NCBI GenBank assembly: GCA_036346275.1
Contig: CM070722.1
Location: 29,160,859-29,224,858, forward strand
Source of the DNA: Otatea glauca
Taxonomy: Eukaryota > Streptophyta > Magnoliopsida > Poales > Poaceae
Length of the DNA stretch: 64,000 nt
Direction of reading: 5' to 3'
Made by a program: the position numbers and the translations under genes. This document shows, piece by piece, positions 1 through 11,222 of this stretch. Position 1 is the stretch's first letter; every line of letters begins with the position of its first letter. Below the pieces are notes generated by a model that saw nothing but the letters and a program-made list of their open reading frames with translations, made no database searches and was not told the origin of the DNA.

Positions 1-44
1 CGCAGACCAGTCGTCCGACCCCGAGTAGTCTGGGCTTTGGCTGG

Positions 45-160
45 TCAGAGACCAGTGATCAGACCTCGAGTGGTCGGGATGGAGACCAGTGATCAGACCT
101 CGAGTGGTCGGGATGGAGACCAGTGGTCAGACCACGTGTGGTCGGGGTTTTTGCTGGTCA
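45..160 (+). repeat. 34-bp tandem repeat in the LTR, about three units
   Basis: Units start GAGACCAGTGATCAGACC and recur with a period near 34 bp; the third is diverged. Each contains partly palindromic GGTC/GACC and CTCGAG cores, like the motifs on the minus strand at 11050-11110. Confidence 0.75.
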
Positions 161-610
161 GCGTAGTGTATATCTTTCTGTTGAGATGGATATGTGTTGT
201 TGGACATTGCTATGTGATGTGGTTTCCTTGTCTATGATGGTTGCAGGACTTTGGAGCTAGGTCATGGTGAGGCGAAGGGGATCAGGACTAGGCTGGGAGA
301 GCTAAGGTCCAGATGATCAAGGTGTCGCCAAAGATGACTGAGGCCAGGGAGTAGCTGCAAGCCGAGAAGACAAAGGAATGGATGAGATGCTAACTTGGAG
401 CTGCTCTGATCAAGGAGGACCGTTGGATCGCGGTCAGGAAGATAGAGTAGCGGGTCAAGTTAGTGTGAGTTGAAAAGCGTGCAAAACCCGTTGTGTTGTT
501 GGGTTTCGGGTGAGCCCATGCATAGCTGTGAGTGGGTAAAATCTCAGCCCTTGATGGAGTGCTCTAGGGTTTAGAGGCTCATCCAAGGGTGGTAGGTGGT
601 CCAAGCCTGC

Positions 611-618
611 TATAAATA
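611..618 (+). promoter_or_regulatory. TATA box of the LTR promoter
   Basis: TATAAATA lies in a GC-moderate context about 100 bp upstream of a run ending near 730-780 that resembles an LTR R region. The related copia LTR has the same motif on the minus strand at 10426-10433. Confidence 0.6.
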
Positions 619-1366
619 GACAGGGGGAGGGGTGTCTCCTTGGGGACGTGAGCAGGTGAGGAAAGTGTACGTGAGTAGGTGAGAGTGCTCTGGAGGCCTC
701 TATGCTCCTGAAGCTTTGCCCACTTTGTAGTGAGGCTTTGTAAACCTACCCTCTGGAAATGAAAGACTGCTTTCCCCAACTTTGAGTTCACTTTCCTCAT
801 TTACATTATGCTTTAAATTCAACATTTAATTTCATGCACTTTTCTTTCTGTATGGTTGGATTTTCTTCCTCTCCTTCTAAGTGCTTTTGGATTTTATGCC
901 AAGGATGAAAGATTGCTGGATGAATCTTCTATAGATCATATCCCAATCATCTAGGCAATCTACAACCTCTTCTATTCAGTTTTGCAAGAAACCAATTTTT
1001 TGTGCCTAGTAGAAGAGAGTGCTTTCAGATCGTGTTTCTATTTGTTTGAAGGGTTGTTTCTTCGTGTACTTACTTGCTACAATTTGTGGAGAATCATCCA
1101 AGGATATTCTGACCATCAACTCCCACCAGCAAGTTAGGGGTGAGATCTGTGTTCGTAACTCTGTGTTTGGTGTTGCATTTGTTAACCTGAAAAGGGACGG
1201 AACCTTGGTATCAATTCCTTCAATTGATGTTTGAAATAGGTTCCTGACATCCTTAGGGAGGTGCACACCAATTTTCACTATTTTTGGATCAGCCGATCAA
1301 AAGTTACATCGATTTCTGTTTCTAAGATTGTGCTGATTTTACTGTTCGCCCGAACACTATTCACCC

Positions 1367-1576
1367 CAAGTACTGTTCATCCGACCTCTGCAGGTCGGGA
1401 GTACTGTTTATCCGACCTCTTCAGGTCGGAAGTACTGTTCATCCGACCTCTGCAGGTCGGGAGTACTGTTCATCCGAACAGTACTGGTCGGGGGTTCTGT
1501 TCATCTCGAGCATTGTTCATCCGACCAGAGCTACCCGACCAGTGCAGTTTTTACTGTTCACCCGACCTTAACTGGT
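1367..1576 (+). repeat. 31-bp palindromic tandem array in the LTR
   Basis: Units of about 31 bp carry AGTACTGTTCATCCGACC followed by the near-perfect palindrome CCGACCTCTGCAGGTCGG. At least four good units are followed by decayed ones. Palindromic repeats inside LTRs are a known trait of Sireviruses; assigning this LTR to that group is inference. Confidence 0.75.
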
Positions 1577-1723
1577 AGGTGCCTCTGTTCATGCAATTGC
1601 TTGATCGATGGTTCAGTTCCTTCTTTCTGGTCTTTTGGTGGTTTGAATTCTAAGGGAAAAGTTTATTCGAAAATTTTATTTGGGATCATTCACCACCCCT
1701 CTGATCGCCATTTCGATCTTTCA

Positions 1724-2213
1724 AACTTTTGATTATTTGAATTCTTTCTAAAACTACATATTTTCCTTAATTTCCAGCACTAAATGTGAAATATGACACA
1801 TATCCGGTATTTATTAGGTTTAGTTGCTATGTGGCACAATTATCCACAATTATCGCACATAATATGATGATGTTGGCATATAAAATATATGTATAAAATG
1901 AGCTCCAACTGTGGCATATTCTCAATTGCAATGAAATGAGTGGTATTTCCTTGATGCCATCTCACGAGTGGTAAATCCTAAATTTTCCAAGGGAAGGGGC
2001 CACATTTGCTCAGAATCACTATAAAGATGTACAAATTGATAAATAACAACCAATTTTAAGATGATAGGTGGGTCTGGCATCAAATGTCAGTGATATGTCA
2101 ATGTTATTTTCTAACTCGTGTGATCTTTGTAGTGTTATGGAGAAAATTGCCCGTGTGGTGAAATAGATTAAAGGAGGAGCACAAGCTGATCAGAGCCAAT
2201 GTTGTTGAGTTCT
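1724..2213. other. spacer between two LTRs, no gene recognised
   Basis: AT-rich sequence without a repeat I can match elsewhere in the window. A short open stretch on the plus strand near 2165-2230 reads like protein but is closed by stops upstream and runs into the next LTR, so it is not called. Confidence 0.5.
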
Positions 2214-2344
2214 TGAAAGACTATGTAGAGGTCTACTCATGTGAGTGATGAGTAATTGATAGTGTTTAAGTTTGTGGTTCTCAAATTTGAGTTTGATTTT
2301 GATGTGTTTTGAATTAAAAGCAATTTGAGGTGTTGTCAGGTTGG

Positions 2345-2640
2345 ACGGCACTACCGACCTTGGAACAGCGGTAGTGCTGGCCAGGCGGCACTATCGGTCT
2401 AGGTGAAGCGGTAGTGCCGGCCTGCGGTTGTACCGGATCCTAGATAGAAGTGGTTATTTTACAGAGAGGTGATTCTCTGGGGTTGAATCGAGCGGTACTA
2501 CCAACCTGTAGTTGGCGGTAGTTATTTTCCAAAGCGTGCATATTGGGTTCATGCAGGGCGGTATTACCGACCCCAGGTTGGTGGTAGTACTAGGGCGGTA
2601 CTACCGGTCCTGGGGGCTGTAGTAGCGATTTTGGTAGGGA
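2345..2640 (+). repeat. GGCGGTACTACC-type motif array in the LTR
   Basis: Repeated variants of GCGGTACTACCGGTC and GGCACTACCGACC, alternating in orientation. The copia LTR on the minus strand has the same kind of motif near 9688-9770 (CGGTGCTACCG, GCGGTAGCACC), supporting common family membership. Confidence 0.65.
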
Positions 2641-2646
2641 GTTGTA

Positions 2647-4089
2647 TGTAACACCCCGGCATCTATCATGCCCGAATGCTACTAAACATAGAAACTCCAA
2701 CAATTAAATATCCCAAAACAAGCTAAACAATACTTCTTACTACTGACAAATTAGCTTAGTCACATGATTACTTACTTTATTTACATCATTTTTTTCAGAA
2801 AACCCTACCATATTTCACAACGGAACTCGACTATTAAATCACAAGATGATAAGACCAAACTTTGACATGCAAAAGCACTTCAAGACAAATCTCAAAATTA
2901 AAAACTTCCACGAAAGAAGATGGTTGCAAGGGTATCCTTTTTACCCCGGGAGTGCCTTCCTCATCTCACCATTCTGTCGCCTGAGGCTAAGGCAAGTGTT
3001 TTGGAATGGGTAGTGTGTGGTATGAAAATTGTTAGAGTTGTTGTATGTGCTATGGACTAGTTGATGAGTGGTTTGTTATGTTGATGCTTATGTGATGAAT
3101 GAGTAACCGATAGATTAATTTGCTATGTCTAACGTTAATCAGGATAAGATGACTTGATTCATAGTAATGCTGTGCTAAGATGAGTTAAAATTGTTGTGCA
3201 TGTTGTTTTGGTTAATAGCACATGTTACATTTATGTTCATTGCTTCTCTAGATGCTTTATATATTGATATTACTGCCAGGATTTTTTTAACGTTGCTAAA
3301 TTCATGATAAAAACAAATGTTATGCTGCCGAATTTTCGGTATTAGCAATTGGTAACCTTGTTGGAATTTAGCTTGTTTTGTGATATTTAATTGTTGTAGT
3401 GTCTATGTTTGGTAGCATTCGGGCATGATAGATGCCGGGGTGTTACAGTTGGTATCAGAGCGGGTTTTAGGTCCGTGGTGTGAAATTGGAAAATTACTCT
3501 AGTGTGTACTGTTTTGGGGGTACATTTTGAGTGTTTGATGCGTGTTTGCAGGTGGTGTGACCCCGGGAGTGCCTTCCTCATCTCACCATTCCGTCGCCTG
3601 AGGCTAAGGCAAGTGTTTTGGAATGGGTAGTGTGTGGTATGAAAATTGTTAGAGTTGCTGTATGTGCTATGGACTAGTTGATAAGTGGTTTGTTATGTTG
3701 ATGCTTATGTGATGAATGAGTAACCGATAGATTAATTTGCTATGTCTAACGTTAATCAGGATAAGATGACTTGATTCATAGTAATGCTATGCCAAGATGA
3801 GTTAAAATTGTTGTACATGTTGTTTTGGTTAATAGCACATGTTACATTTATGTTCATTTCTTCTCTAGATGCTTTATATATTGATATTATTGCCAGGATT
3901 TTTTTAACGTTGCTAAATTCATGATAAAAACAAATGTTATGCTGCCGAATTTTCGGTATTAGCAATTGGTAACCTTGCTGGAATTTAGCTTGTTTTGTGA
4001 TATTTAATTGTTGTAGTGTCTATGTTTGGTAGCATTCGGGCATGATAGATGCCGGGGTGTTACAGCATGATAGATGCCGGGGTGTTACA
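2647..4089 (+). mobile_element. mini LTR retrotransposon with almost no internal domain
   Basis: The element begins TGTAACACCCC and ends GGGGTGTTACA, with a perfect 5-bp duplication TTGTA on both sides (2642-2646 and 4090-4094). The 5' LTR is 2647-3447 (801 bp). It is followed by a 110-bp internal remnant with a primer-binding site, then a second LTR copy at about 3558-4064 that lacks the first 295 bp. The final 25 bp of the LTR are repeated once more at 4065-4089. The first and last 80 bp or so of the 5' LTR are inverted copies of each other (2647-2727 against 3367-3447). It has no coding capacity. A Ty3/gypsy origin is likely from the TGTAACACCC start but not proven. Confidence 0.85.
3450..3461 (+). 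other. primer-binding site, initiator Met-tRNA type
   Basis: TGGTATCAGAGC lies two bases after the end of the 5' LTR (3447). It is the usual plant retrotransposon sequence complementary to the 3' end of initiator methionine tRNA. Confidence 0.85.
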
Positions 4090-6022
4090 TTGTATTAATG
4101 TTTTGGTTATGTAATGTTTATTGCATATCTTTGTGAACATTGCTACGTGACGTGTTTGCTTATCTGTGATGTTTCAGGACTTCGAAGCTAGGTCATGGTG
4201 AGGCAAAGGAGACCGGGACTAGGCTAGGAGAGCTGAGGTCCAGAACGATCAAAGGACGTCGAAAGACGACTGAAGCCGAGAAGTGGTTGCAAGCTAAGAA
4301 GATAAGGAGCTAGAGCGTGAAGCATTGGTAATGGACATGGTGGGCAATGGCATGAACTGGGACTAGACTTAGAGAGGAGTCGAGATCCAGAACGGTTAAG
4401 CAAGCCAAAGCCGTCATGGTGAAGTGGTTAAGGACATGTGACGCACCAAGTGACTTGGCCCCGTTTGCAAGCGAGGGCGATTCAGGGGCATTCGGATGCG
4501 TGAGAGGCTTGGCGGGAAGTCATTGTGGTCACATGGTGGATGACGAAGCATGGGTGATGCTACGAGTGGAAGGAAAAGACCGGTTCTAGAGCAAATTGAT
4601 AATTTATCCATTACCAGGAATCGAGACGGTTTGGAAAATTGTGGGAGTGGTCTAAGTGGTTTAGGTCAAATCAAAGTGGATATGGACGCAAATTCGGGCT
4701 CATGGAGCGAATTGTACACCTTGAAGAAGGCCGCTTTGAGAAGCGTGCTTGTGTGAGATTAAAACCCGTTATGTGTGTTGGGTTATTGTAACATCCCAAA
4801 TCTAATAAAAATAAAATATAAATGTATGAATTATTTTCTAGGTTTCATTTGAGTTTTATATGTCTTTCTGGAATTTTTTAGTTTCCTGAATTCATCAAAA
4901 ACATTTAAAGTGACTCAAATGTGGGATATAAAAATTTCAAACTCAAAATTTCCAATTTCATCAAACTCTAAAAATAATTTATTTAAATCATAAATGCTTC
5001 CATTATCACCTCTGAAAAGTTTTATAAAAACTTTAACCCATTTATTATTTTATGAAAATCAAAATTAGCAAGTTGAAATCTCCAACAGAGGAAATGTCAG
5101 ATTTATAAAAAAATAATCAAGCAGGATTTTGATCTAAACTATTTACAGTATCATCCTCAGCATATTAGAATATGTCATTATAATTTTGAAAATATTTTGA
5201 TCCAATTTGGTGCCGTTAGAAAATCAAAAACAGAGAAGTCAGTAAATAAACAGTACATTTGTCAGAATTTTATAAAAAGTCTAGCGTCTGATCTTAAGCT
5301 TAAATTTTTATGGAAGACTAAGTACCTCATCAAAATTATCTTAACAAATTTAAAAAAAATTCCAGCTCATTTTGGATGCTCAAATAAATCCATAACTGAA
5401 TTGTTGTCAGCACTCAGCAAATTGGTTTCTCTTTGCCTCCTTCATCTCTCTGCCGTGTGGGCCCCCTTTGCCAGCCGGCCTGCCCCTGACTTCCCTGGTC
5501 CACTGGCAGCCCGCAGCGCTGCCCGGCCCCACCTGCCAGTGGCCTCCCTCTCTTCTTCCCTTGCCCCGCGCACGCTCGCCCGAGGCCTCTGCCGAAGCTC
5601 TGTCGCGGCAATGTTTCTGCCAGTTTTACGCCGCCATGGCAATGCCTGGGCAGGCAGCCTTTCCTCAGCACCACACCGAGACGCCACCGCCCTCGCTGCC
5701 CAATCATTGCCGCGGCAGCCTCCCTGCAGCTGAAAGCTCGCCATGGCAGGACTTCGGCGGCTTCGTGACAAGCATCGCCACCCACTTTCGCCAATCCCCG
5801 GCTGCGACAGCCCTGGCCCGCACCTCCTTCTCCACGACACAGTCCCGACGCACAGAACTCGCGCCCTTCCCATGCCGCCCTGCTGTTGAACTCCGTCCCA
5901 TCCCAGCTGCTCCGTCGAAGTCCCGTGTGCGCGATGTTCCCGCAAAGATGAAGCCAAGTCTGGCAGCGCGCCCATCTCCCCCTGTCGCCCTTCGGGACAA
6001 ATGCTAGAGCTACTCCACCTGG

Positions 6023-6030
6023 CTATAAAT
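6023..6030 (+). promoter_or_regulatory. TATA box of the long LTR
   Basis: CTATAAAT sits at the 3' end of a 600-bp GC-rich block, the usual place for an LTR core promoter. Confidence 0.5.
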
Positions 6031-7459
6031 ACAGTGCCTCAACCCACCAGTGCCCTTTGGTAGCACCCGGGTTTCTTTCCCCCTAAACCCAAGCGCTAGC
6101 CCTGCTCCGCCGAGCCGCCATTGCTGGTGAGTAACCGATTGGGGGCGAATCCTAAATTCGGTCGCCACGGCAAACAATCCTTCCCGATTCAGTGTATGCT
6201 GCATCCTTCTAATACCCTGAGCTCACACCTGTCTTATTTCCAGTCGGATTCACCCAAGGCTCCGCCGTGCCACTCTGCTTCTTCTACGCCTCCAGCACAC
6301 GGTGGCAAGCCGCTCTGGCCTACCTCCAGTGAAGGCAAGCGCTAAAACGGGTTTCTTGTGATTCCTTGATGCTTATTCGCCGTCGTCCCGAGCCCAAGTT
6401 CACTGGCCTTCCTCTCGCAGTCGTCTTAGCTTGCCTTCGCCGCCCAAGCTCGCCGTCGGCCATCTTGGACAACCGCAGACCTCCTCCGACACTCCTCCTG
6501 GTTTCACCATCCTCCCCTGGACCTAGCAGCGCCAACCACCAAGCTCTATCACCGGTCGTTCACCGCCGGTGAGCTTCCCCCCTCTTGCCCTCTGTTCTCT
6601 CTCGCCGACATCTGGGACCCGCGGTCAGCCTCCAAGGTCACATTGTCTCACTGCGCTGCGGCCCCAGCCGTCAGTGCTTTCAAATCGAACCAGCCAAAAA
6701 AACGGAAAGCGCATTTTTGTTTCGAAAACGTACTTTTCTGAAATGACAATTCTCATTTTCACAGCATTTTTCCAACCGACTGACTTCAAACTCTCATATC
6801 TTCAACAATTTTGATCCAAATTTAGTAAAACAAATTTATATATTCGTATAAAATCATTATATATCCTAATATATAAAAATATTTAAACTTTTACCTCTGT
6901 TTTGAATTTTAAATTTTAATTTGTTTAAAACCTAGAATATGTGCTAAAACAAGATTTTGTACCCTAACTCAAAATTTTATGGGACAAAATTTTGAGGACT
7001 CCAGAGAACTCAAGGACTTCATTTATTAAAAAATAATTGAATTTGAACATCATTTAATCAAGACTTTAAATAGATTTGTTATTCAATGCATGCAATATTC
7101 AAAATTCAATAACTTGTGCAAACCAACTCAAAAATTGGTAAAACCAGTGCCTAAAACTCACAAAAATCATGATCTTGTATCTCTGTAAAAATGAGTAAAA
7201 ATAAATATGTTTTGCACCTATTGTTCAACAAGTAAGTTTGATACCCCTGTTTATGCAAAAATAATTCATGTTGGGTTAGTATGCAGCCATGTAGCACAAA
7301 TAAGTGTTTATGAAAAAGAAACCAAACTGGGATCATGCTATAGGTCCAGATTAGCTAACTTTGCAAAAATACATAATGTTTAGTGTGGTTTGAACCAAGT
7401 TCCTTTATAGCTTTACTTCCGTGTGTGAAAGATTAGCATATGCATAAGTATCGCAAATA

Positions 7460-8570
7460 AATATTAGGTCATGTAAGATTAGTTTCAAAACATTCCTTAG
7501 GTCAAGCCATCTCAATATGTAGAAAGGCTTTAATGTTTGATTTAGTTTGAGTTAAGTTCGTAAAAGACTTCATTTTTTCGTATGCATGAAAACTATCCTG
7601 GGTAAAAGCAATATATCACAGAACCAGCTTTAAAACACTCCTAGAGACATCCCCTACTAATGCTTAAAAAATGGATAAATTATCTTAAAAGGTGCAGTCG
7701 CAAACTTAAAACGAAAACTGAACCTTTATCGCGTAGAATTTAGAAACACTTAAGTTTTTTCGGCAGCTCATAAAATATCTTGCCTAAATGAAAATTTTGT
7801 GAAGATCAGCTTAGAAATGCTCTTTGGGTTATGGACTACCATATTCTGGAAAAATATTTTTATTACAATTTGCTTTTCATCTTAATTCTGCTAATGCAAT
7901 AACCCTAAGTGTTATGGTCGCTAAAGCCCTTTATATGAATAGTTGAGCCTAAGAAACATTTAGCTAAAGTGCTTATGTCGTAAGAATCATCGTGTAACCA
8001 TGTGTATGCAGCCAATAGCCTTAGTTTATAAACCCAACATGTATAAATCATCTTTTGTGCAAAACACATAGGGCTAAGTACTAATCATGCACTACATCTT
8101 ACTAATCTGATTCCTTATAACATAAACCTTAATACTATATAAGCTATTTCAGCAATGAATAAAACATCTCGTCTAAATCCTAAAAACTATAAAATTAGCT
8201 TAGGAATACTCTTCAAGGTAAAGACTACCCTATTCTAAAGAAATAATCTCACTTCATCATGCTTTGCATATAAATCCTATCAGCAAAATGACCCTAAAGT
8301 ATTATGATCTTTGAAATCCATAATATGAATAAACGAACTTAATAATAATTAAGAAATCAATAATTAAGATATTTGTATCACCATAACCTTCTAAAAATCC
8401 ATGAAAAAAAACCTGTGGCCTAAAATCTAACAGATCTAACATATACGAAACTACTTCTTGTGCAAAATCGTTTAAGGTCAAGTATTATTCATTTGTAATA
8501 TACAACATAATGACTAATGATTCTGTTAATCTAAATAATTTTAGCCCCTTGAATTCGTAAAATGAAGAAA
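7460..8570 (+). repeat. decayed internal repeats of the long LTR
   Basis: Similar phrases recur in order: an AGCTTAGAAATGCTC / AGCTTAGGAATACTC phrase near 7625, 7805 and 8195, each followed by a 'gactacc' or related run, and a later phrase with ACCCTAA and TATGAAT near 7910 and 8290. The spacing (roughly 180-390 bp) is uneven. This duplication may explain why the LTR is longer than its relatives. Confidence 0.4.
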
Positions 8571-9550
8571 GGTAATCTATAGATAACAAGAATCTGTATC
8601 ATCGTCTAACCTAAAGTTACTATTAATATATATGCGAATAAAGGCAGACTAACATGGAAAATACATAAAATCATAAAACCCTAACTACACATGTTTTCTA
8701 TAACAAATCTTTATTTGGTTTTCTGTCTATCTTCTTTTTGCCCTTATTGAAGGTTTGTTATTTGCTATATTTCCGTTGAACACGTGTAGAACCCGACGTC
8801 ATTGATTCCGTCGTCGACTACGCCAACTACAACCACGATTATGTCGTAAGCAACAATCAAGCAAGGCAAGAACCCCTTTGATCATATTGATCCTAATGTT
8901 TTATTTTTCATTTTGTTATACCAAATCAATTTTATGCATGCATTTATTTTATGTAAAATTTGCTATATTGTGGTACTGGTAGATATACCTATTGTCTTAT
9001 GAAACTTCCTTGATAAGTATGAACATGTGAACCTTGATAACCCTAGAATATGGTTAGACAATACATAATGTCAACATGGATATATGCGATTACATATTAA
9101 TCATGCTTGGCCATGCTTTAGACTTGGGATGAACAAATTGGATAAACTGATTAAATCAAACTTGGAGATATTGAGACATGATGATGGTTACTGGTATTTT
9201 GACTTAAAGACTCAAACTAAAACTATGGTTTGACGCGGGCGAGATATGGAAGTAGCTGGTTGTGCAAGAGTCTTGCACGTAGTGTAGGGGGAGTATTCTC
9301 GCCCAGGTCGGTTAAGGACCGAACTATTATGTTGTTTTCAAACCAAGAAATCAGTGCAACCACAAGTGCTAGTATGGGATAGCCTTAACCTATTAAGTTG
9401 TTTAGATTTAACTTTGCATATTGGAAGGCTGGAATAGTATGGGCTTTCAGTTACTGATTGCTCGAAGGGGCGCCCACACCACGGTGATGGGAACAACGCT
9501 TGCCAATACAACGGTGTACGCCATGCTATGGGGGGTTCCATCATATTTAT

Positions 9551-11208
9551 TGATGGACCGAAAAGGCGATCAGAGGATGGATGAATGATCCCAAATCTAA
9601 ATTTCCCCCACTCAAAAATATCCAACCAAGCCCACAACCAGATCAATCAAAAGGAGCAAATGGGAAGGAGTAACTGCTCTGTATGAGCGGTGCTACCGCA
9701 GGGAGACCGGTAGCACCAGAAGCCTGTAGTACCTCACAATGGGCGGTAGCACCAGACTCAAGAACAGTAGCAAGAACAGAGTTTGAAAACAGCACAAACA
9801 AAAAACAAATGTTGAGGAATCTTTTGATTGGCTGAACAAAAACTCATGAAACTTGGTAGATGTAATATTAAGGATGTAAGGAACTTATTCCAACCTTCAA
9901 TCGCAAGGATTGACGACAAAGTTTTGATCTTTTTGCCTGGGAAGGAAGAACACACCAAGTTCAAGCAAAACACAAGAACTTGATCCTGGACTTGCTCATG
10001 GGGTTTTGATGATCAAGAAGATCTTGGACAACCTCCCACTTGTCACAGCAAGCAAGAACTCAAGTCAAAATCTCCGTAAACACGGTCTACAAGAATGAAT
10101 CACTCAAGAACACAAGATCGGTTTCTTGCAACAAAAACACAACGATCCTTCGAAATAAGAGGCAATAGCAAGTAGAAGGAGGGGAGGCAAATCCAAATTG
10201 CGTATAAGTAGATTGCAAGAATATAAGTGCAGAATTTAAATGCTTGAAAGTAAGTTGCTGAATTTAATGCGTAATGTAAATTCAATCAAGATAGAAAGTG
10301 TTTTGCAATTATGGAAGGGAGGTTTACAAAGCCTCACAGCAAAGTAGGCAAAAGCTCAAAGGAGCCAGAAACCTCTAAAACCTTCAGCGTAGGAGAGAGG
10401 AGCAGGAAAGCCACCCTTCCCCCTCTATTTATACTACTTTTGAGTCACCCTCCACCCTTGGATGAGATCCTTCTGCCCTAAGGACCACCATCAAGGGTTA
10501 TGTTGACTCCCACACACAGCCTTACATGGGCTAACCCAAAACTCAACAAGCACACCAGGTTTTCTAGGCATGCTAACTAGACCCGCTACTCTATCACTTA
10601 GACCGCGATGAGATGGCCCTCCTTGATCCGAGTAGCTCCTAGCTAGCATATAATCCATTCCTTGTCTTCTAGGTTCGCAATGACTCCGTCTCCAGTCATC
10701 TTGCGGCGATCCTCGATCGTCTGGACCTCCGACGCACCTCGCCTAGTCCCGATCATCCTTCGCCTCATCATGACCTAGCACCATCGTCCCACAACCATAA
10801 AAAAATAAGGAAACACATCACATAGCATTGCCCACTTTGCTCAAAATCGAGTCGATGAGTCGATATCGTGCATCGAGTAACCCTACTCGATACTTATCGA
10901 TTCTCACTCTACTCGAGTCACTCGACCACAAGCCGACGGGGCATTACTCGACCAAACTAGAACTTGACAGTAATCGAACTAACCCGCCGCTCGTCCTGGC
11001 AGCATCCCTACTCGATACTTCTCAATCTTCATTCTACTCGAGTCACTCAACCACTGATCTTCGACCAGCCAAAGTCCAGACCACTCGAGGTCTGACCACT
11101 GGCCTTTGACAAGGACAGACTCAAATCAAACTCAACCTTCAGCACCAAAAACTCGAATACTGTCTATTACTCATCACACACTTGGGTAGACCTCCACATG
11201 GTCTTTCA
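9551..11208 (-). repeat. 3' LTR of the copia element
   Basis: 1,658 bp, reading TGAAAGACCATGTGG from 11208 and ending in a TCCATCA run at 9551. It matches the partial LTR at 1-1723 in reverse complement, including the TATA box and CTCGAG-containing palindromes near 10900-11110. Confidence 0.8.
10426..10433 (-). promoter_or_regulatory. TATA box in the copia LTR
   Basis: TATAAATA on the minus strand, followed by a G-rich run, as at 611-618 in the related LTR. Confidence 0.55.
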
Positions 11209-11222
11209 ATCTCCCCCTTGAT
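11209..11222 (-). other. polypurine tract of the copia element
   Basis: On the minus strand CAAGGGGGAGAT directly precedes the TGAAAG start of the 3' LTR. Similar GAGGGGGAG runs at about 12522-12530 and 12908-12916 are extra PPT-like copies, a trait reported for Sireviruses. Confidence 0.8.

Larger units (their letters stand above)
1..1723 (+). repeat. 3' part of a copia-type LTR, cut by the window edge
   Basis: This block matches, in order, the solo LTR that begins at 2214 and the reverse complement of the LTR at 9551-11208. Shared parts are a TATA box, a run near 900-1000 (match at 17040-17140), and an ending with a CACCACCCCTCTGATCGCC-like run followed by CTTTCA at 1723. Copia LTRs of this kind start TGAAAG and end CTTTCA. 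The 5' end lies outside the window, so I cannot say whether it is solo or part of a full element. It carries two tandem arrays, annotated separately. No coding region is credible in it. Confidence 0.75.

Noticed and set aside
2165..2230. Short protein-like stretch before the solo LTR
   Set aside because: Closed by stops upstream and overlapping the LTR start; too short to support.
2647..4089. DNA transposon with ~80-bp terminal inverted repeats
   Set aside because: The PBS after the first LTR copy, TG..CA ends and a 5-bp duplication show an LTR element.
5414..6007. Overlapping long ORFs on both strands in the GC-rich zone
   Set aside because: Open frames on both strands of GC-rich LTR sequence, rich in Ala, Arg and Pro, without any protein motif; the TATA box at 6023 shows this is LTR promoter sequence.
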